From Paucimonas sp. (GTDB lineage Bacteria; Pseudomonadota; Gammaproteobacteria; Burkholderiales; Burkholderiaceae_D): a DNA stretch of 6,673 nt. The stretch's first letter is position 1. Every line of letters starts with the position of its first letter. The stretch is from positions 1-6,673 of the forward strand of contig JAQSWC010000111.1 in the NCBI GenBank assembly GCA_029266815.1. The letters run 5' to 3'. Below the pieces are notes generated by a model. It was not told the DNA's origin. It saw only the letters and a program-made list of their open reading frames with translations, and did no database searches. Both the position numbers and the translations under genes were made by a program. Of the stretch, positions 5,203 to 6,673 are shown one piece after another.

Positions 5203-6567
5203 TTAGTTACCCGCAACCGTCATCTGTTCGATGAGGATGGAACCGGTTTGCTTGGTGCCGCGTATCAGCGTATCCGCGCCGATGCCGACGATCTGCAGGA
5301 GCATGTCTTTCATATTGCCGGCGATGGTGATCTCTTCCACCGGATACTGGATCACGCCCTTCTCGACCCAGTAGCCGGACGCGCCGCGCGAATAATCACC
5401 GGTCACGTAATTCACGCCCTGCCCCATCAGCTCCGTCACGAGCAAGCCCGTATCGAGCTTTTTCAGCATCTGCCTGAAATCGTCGTTCGCCTGGGTCAGC
5501 GTCGATGTCAGAGAGAGATTATGCGAACCGCCGGCATTGCCGGTGGTCTTCATGCCGAGCTTGCGTGCCGAATACGTCGAGAGGAAATAGCCCTGCACCA
5601 CGCCATCCTTCACCACCTCGCGGCGCGAAGTCTTGACGCCTTCCTCATCGAAGGGCGCGGAGCCGACTGCGCCGATCACGTGGGGATCTTCTACTACCTG
5701 AATATGCGGTGCGAAGACGGGCTTGCCGAGGGAGTCCAGCAGGAAAGTCGATTTGCGGTACAGCGCACCGCCCGATACCGCCTGAACGAATGCGCCCAGC
5801 AATCCGGCGGCCAGTGGCGCCTCGAACAGCACCGGACACTTGCGCGTATCGAGCTTGCGCGCATTCAGGCGCGCCAGCGCGCGCTCCGCAGCATAGCGGC
5901 CTACCGCTTCCGGTTGGGCAAGCTTCGCCGAATCGCGCATCGACGAATACCAATCGTCGCGCTGCATGTTCGCGCCCTTGCCTGCAATCGGCGCCACTGA
6001 AATCGTGTGGCGCGAATAGGGATAGCCGCCTATGAACCCGCGGGAGTTGGCCGAGACAAAATGAGACTGCTGCGCATAAACGCCGGCTCCTTCGCTGTTG
6101 GTGATGCGCTTGTCCACCGCATACGCGGCATCCTCTGCGCGGCAAGCCAGCTTGACCGCCTCTTCGGAAGAAATCAGCCACGGATAGCAAAGCCGGAGAT
6201 CTCGCGGATTCATCTCGAGCGTGTCTTCGTCCGGCAGCCCGGCGCAGTCGTCGGCAGCGGTAAATCGCGCGATGTTGTAGGCGGCGTCGACCGTGTCACG
6301 CAGCGACTGCTTGGAGAAATCCGAGGTGCTGGCGTTGCCGCGGCGGATCTTGCCCGGTTCGCCGAGATAGACGGTGACGCCTATGCCCTTGTCCTTGTTC
6401 TGCTCTATGGTCTCTACCTTGCCCTTGCGCACGGAGACCGACAAGCCGTTGCCCTCGCTGATCTCAACCGCCGCATCGGAGGCACCTTTCTCGCGCGCAT
6501 AGCGCAGCACGTCCTGCGCTATTTCCTTAAGTTGATCCTGGGAATGAAAAAATACCGAGTCGCTCAT
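5203..6567 (-). CDS. pmbA: TldE/PmbA family protein (partner of the TldD metalloprotease)
   Basis: 454 residues, close to the roughly 450 of Escherichia coli PmbA/TldE. In E. coli this cytoplasmic protein pairs with TldD in a heteromeric protease that processes the microcin B17 precursor and degrades unfolded peptides such as the antitoxin CcdA. Family features: an N-terminal domain with GASDAAVEISEGNGLSVSVR (28-47) and VETIEQNKDKGIGVTVYLG (51-69); a middle block SEGAGVYAQQSHFVSANSRG (158-177); and a C-terminal domain with PVLFEAPLAAGLLGAF (245-260), SAPFDEEGVKTSRREVVKDG (303-322), TTGNAGGSHNL (341-351), and the ending TELMGQGVNYVTGDYSRGASGYW (378-400) and VEEITIAGNMKDMLL (410-424). No HExxxH zinc motif is present, as expected for TldE rather than TldD. 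I chose the ATG at 6567-6565, giving MSDSVFFHSQ; an in-frame GTG at 6636 would add 23 residues, lies in the divergent promoter region and is less likely. The Shine-Dalgarno is weak (AGAGAAAA). No tldD is in the window. Confidence 0.96.
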   Translation of the reverse strand: MSDSVFFHSQDQLKEIAQDVLRYAREKGASDAAVEISEGNGLSVSVRKGKVETIEQNKDKGIGVTVYLGEPGKIRRGNASTSDFSKQSLRDTVDAAYNIARFTAADDCAGLPDEDTLEMNPRDLRLCYPWLISSEEAVKLACRAEDAAYAVDKRITNSEGAGVYAQQSHFVSANSRGFIGGYPYSRHTISVAPIAGKGANMQRDDWYSSMRDSAKLAQPEAVGRYAAERALARLNARKLDTRKCPVLFEAPLAAGLLGAFVQAVSGGALYRKSTFLLDSLGKPVFAPHIQVVEDPHVIGAVGSAPFDEEGVKTSRREVVKDGVVQGYFLSTYSARKLGMKTTGNAGGSHNLSLTSTLTQANDDFRQMLKKLDTGLLVTELMGQGVNYVTGDYSRGASGYWVEKGVIQYPVEEITIAGNMKDMLLQIVGIGADTLIRGTKQTGSILIEQMTVAGN

Positions 6568-6641
6568 GGGCTGTTTTCTCTGGAGGGCGTTCAAAGCGGT
6601 TATGATATCAGCCACACGATTTTCCGCTCCGAACACACATT
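6568..6641. promoter_or_regulatory. Divergent promoter region between pmbA and the right-edge gene
   Basis: 74 bases that must carry start signals for two divergent genes. TATGAT at 6601-6606 on the plus strand is a good -10 match, and the overlapping TATCAT on the minus strand is a weaker one. TTGACC on the minus strand (6649-6644) resembles a -35 but has no -10 at the right spacing. Assignment of any of these is tentative. Confidence 0.35.
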
Positions 6642-6673
6642 ATGGTCAACCCCAACCGCGGCGCCGTCGGCTT
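6642..6673 (+). CDS. Start of a divergent gene, possibly YjgA/DarP (partial)
   Basis: An ATG at 6642 opens a frame reading MVNPNRGAVG to the window edge. The basic start and the position divergent from pmbA fit yjgA (darP, DUF615, a 50S-assembly-associated protein), which neighbours pmbA in E. coli and many proteobacteria. Only ten residues are visible and no strong Shine-Dalgarno precedes the ATG, so both the gene and its identity are inferred mainly from context. Confidence 0.4.
   Translation, partial: MVNPNRGAVG

Noticed and set aside
5164..6000. A 278-codon plus-strand open frame opposite pmbA
   Set aside because: It is antisense to a gene with full-length PmbA motifs, shows no recognisable domain and is typical of stop-poor mirror frames in GC-rich DNA.

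Overview
The window looks like chromosomal DNA of a betaproteobacterium, probably of the order Burkholderiales. This is an inference from the GC-rich coding sequence, the protein families present and the pmbA neighbourhood. I see no rRNA, tRNA, CRISPR array, transposase or plasmid function.

Layout from left to right: (1) the N-terminal two thirds of a TRAP-transporter solute-binding protein on the minus strand (1-716, cut by the window edge), with a recognisable promoter; (2) a 410-base divergent intergenic region; (3) a plus-strand GNAT-fold acyltransferase of the BioF2-like/CelD type (1127-2305), followed by a perfect 16-bp stem that looks like a terminator; (4) a 322-base convergent spacer with an AT-rich island and small hairpins; (5) a minus-strand integral-membrane acyltransferase of the Acyltransferase_3/OafA type (2628-3785); (6) a second, complete TRAP solute-binding protein on the minus strand (3980-5059), with its own terminator and promoter; (7) pmbA/tldE on the minus strand (5203-6567); (8) the first 32 bases of a divergent plus-strand gene at the right edge, possibly yjgA/darP.

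The main point of interest is that the two TRAP binding proteins are close paralogues, about 88% identical over the 238 residues visible in both. They lie in the same orientation and appear to share a TACAAT -10 element at nearly the same distance from the start codon. They flank an unrelated pair of convergent acyltransferase genes. The simplest reading is a tandem duplication of the binding-protein gene, later separated by gain of the acyltransferase pair. Neither copy has TRAP membrane subunits (DctQ/DctM) inside the window. Both keep the residues expected for cation-dependent 2-oxoacid binding in TakP-like receptors. The two acyltransferases could both act on a surface glycan, but nothing in the window fixes their substrates. 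I found no clearly novel multi-gene system.
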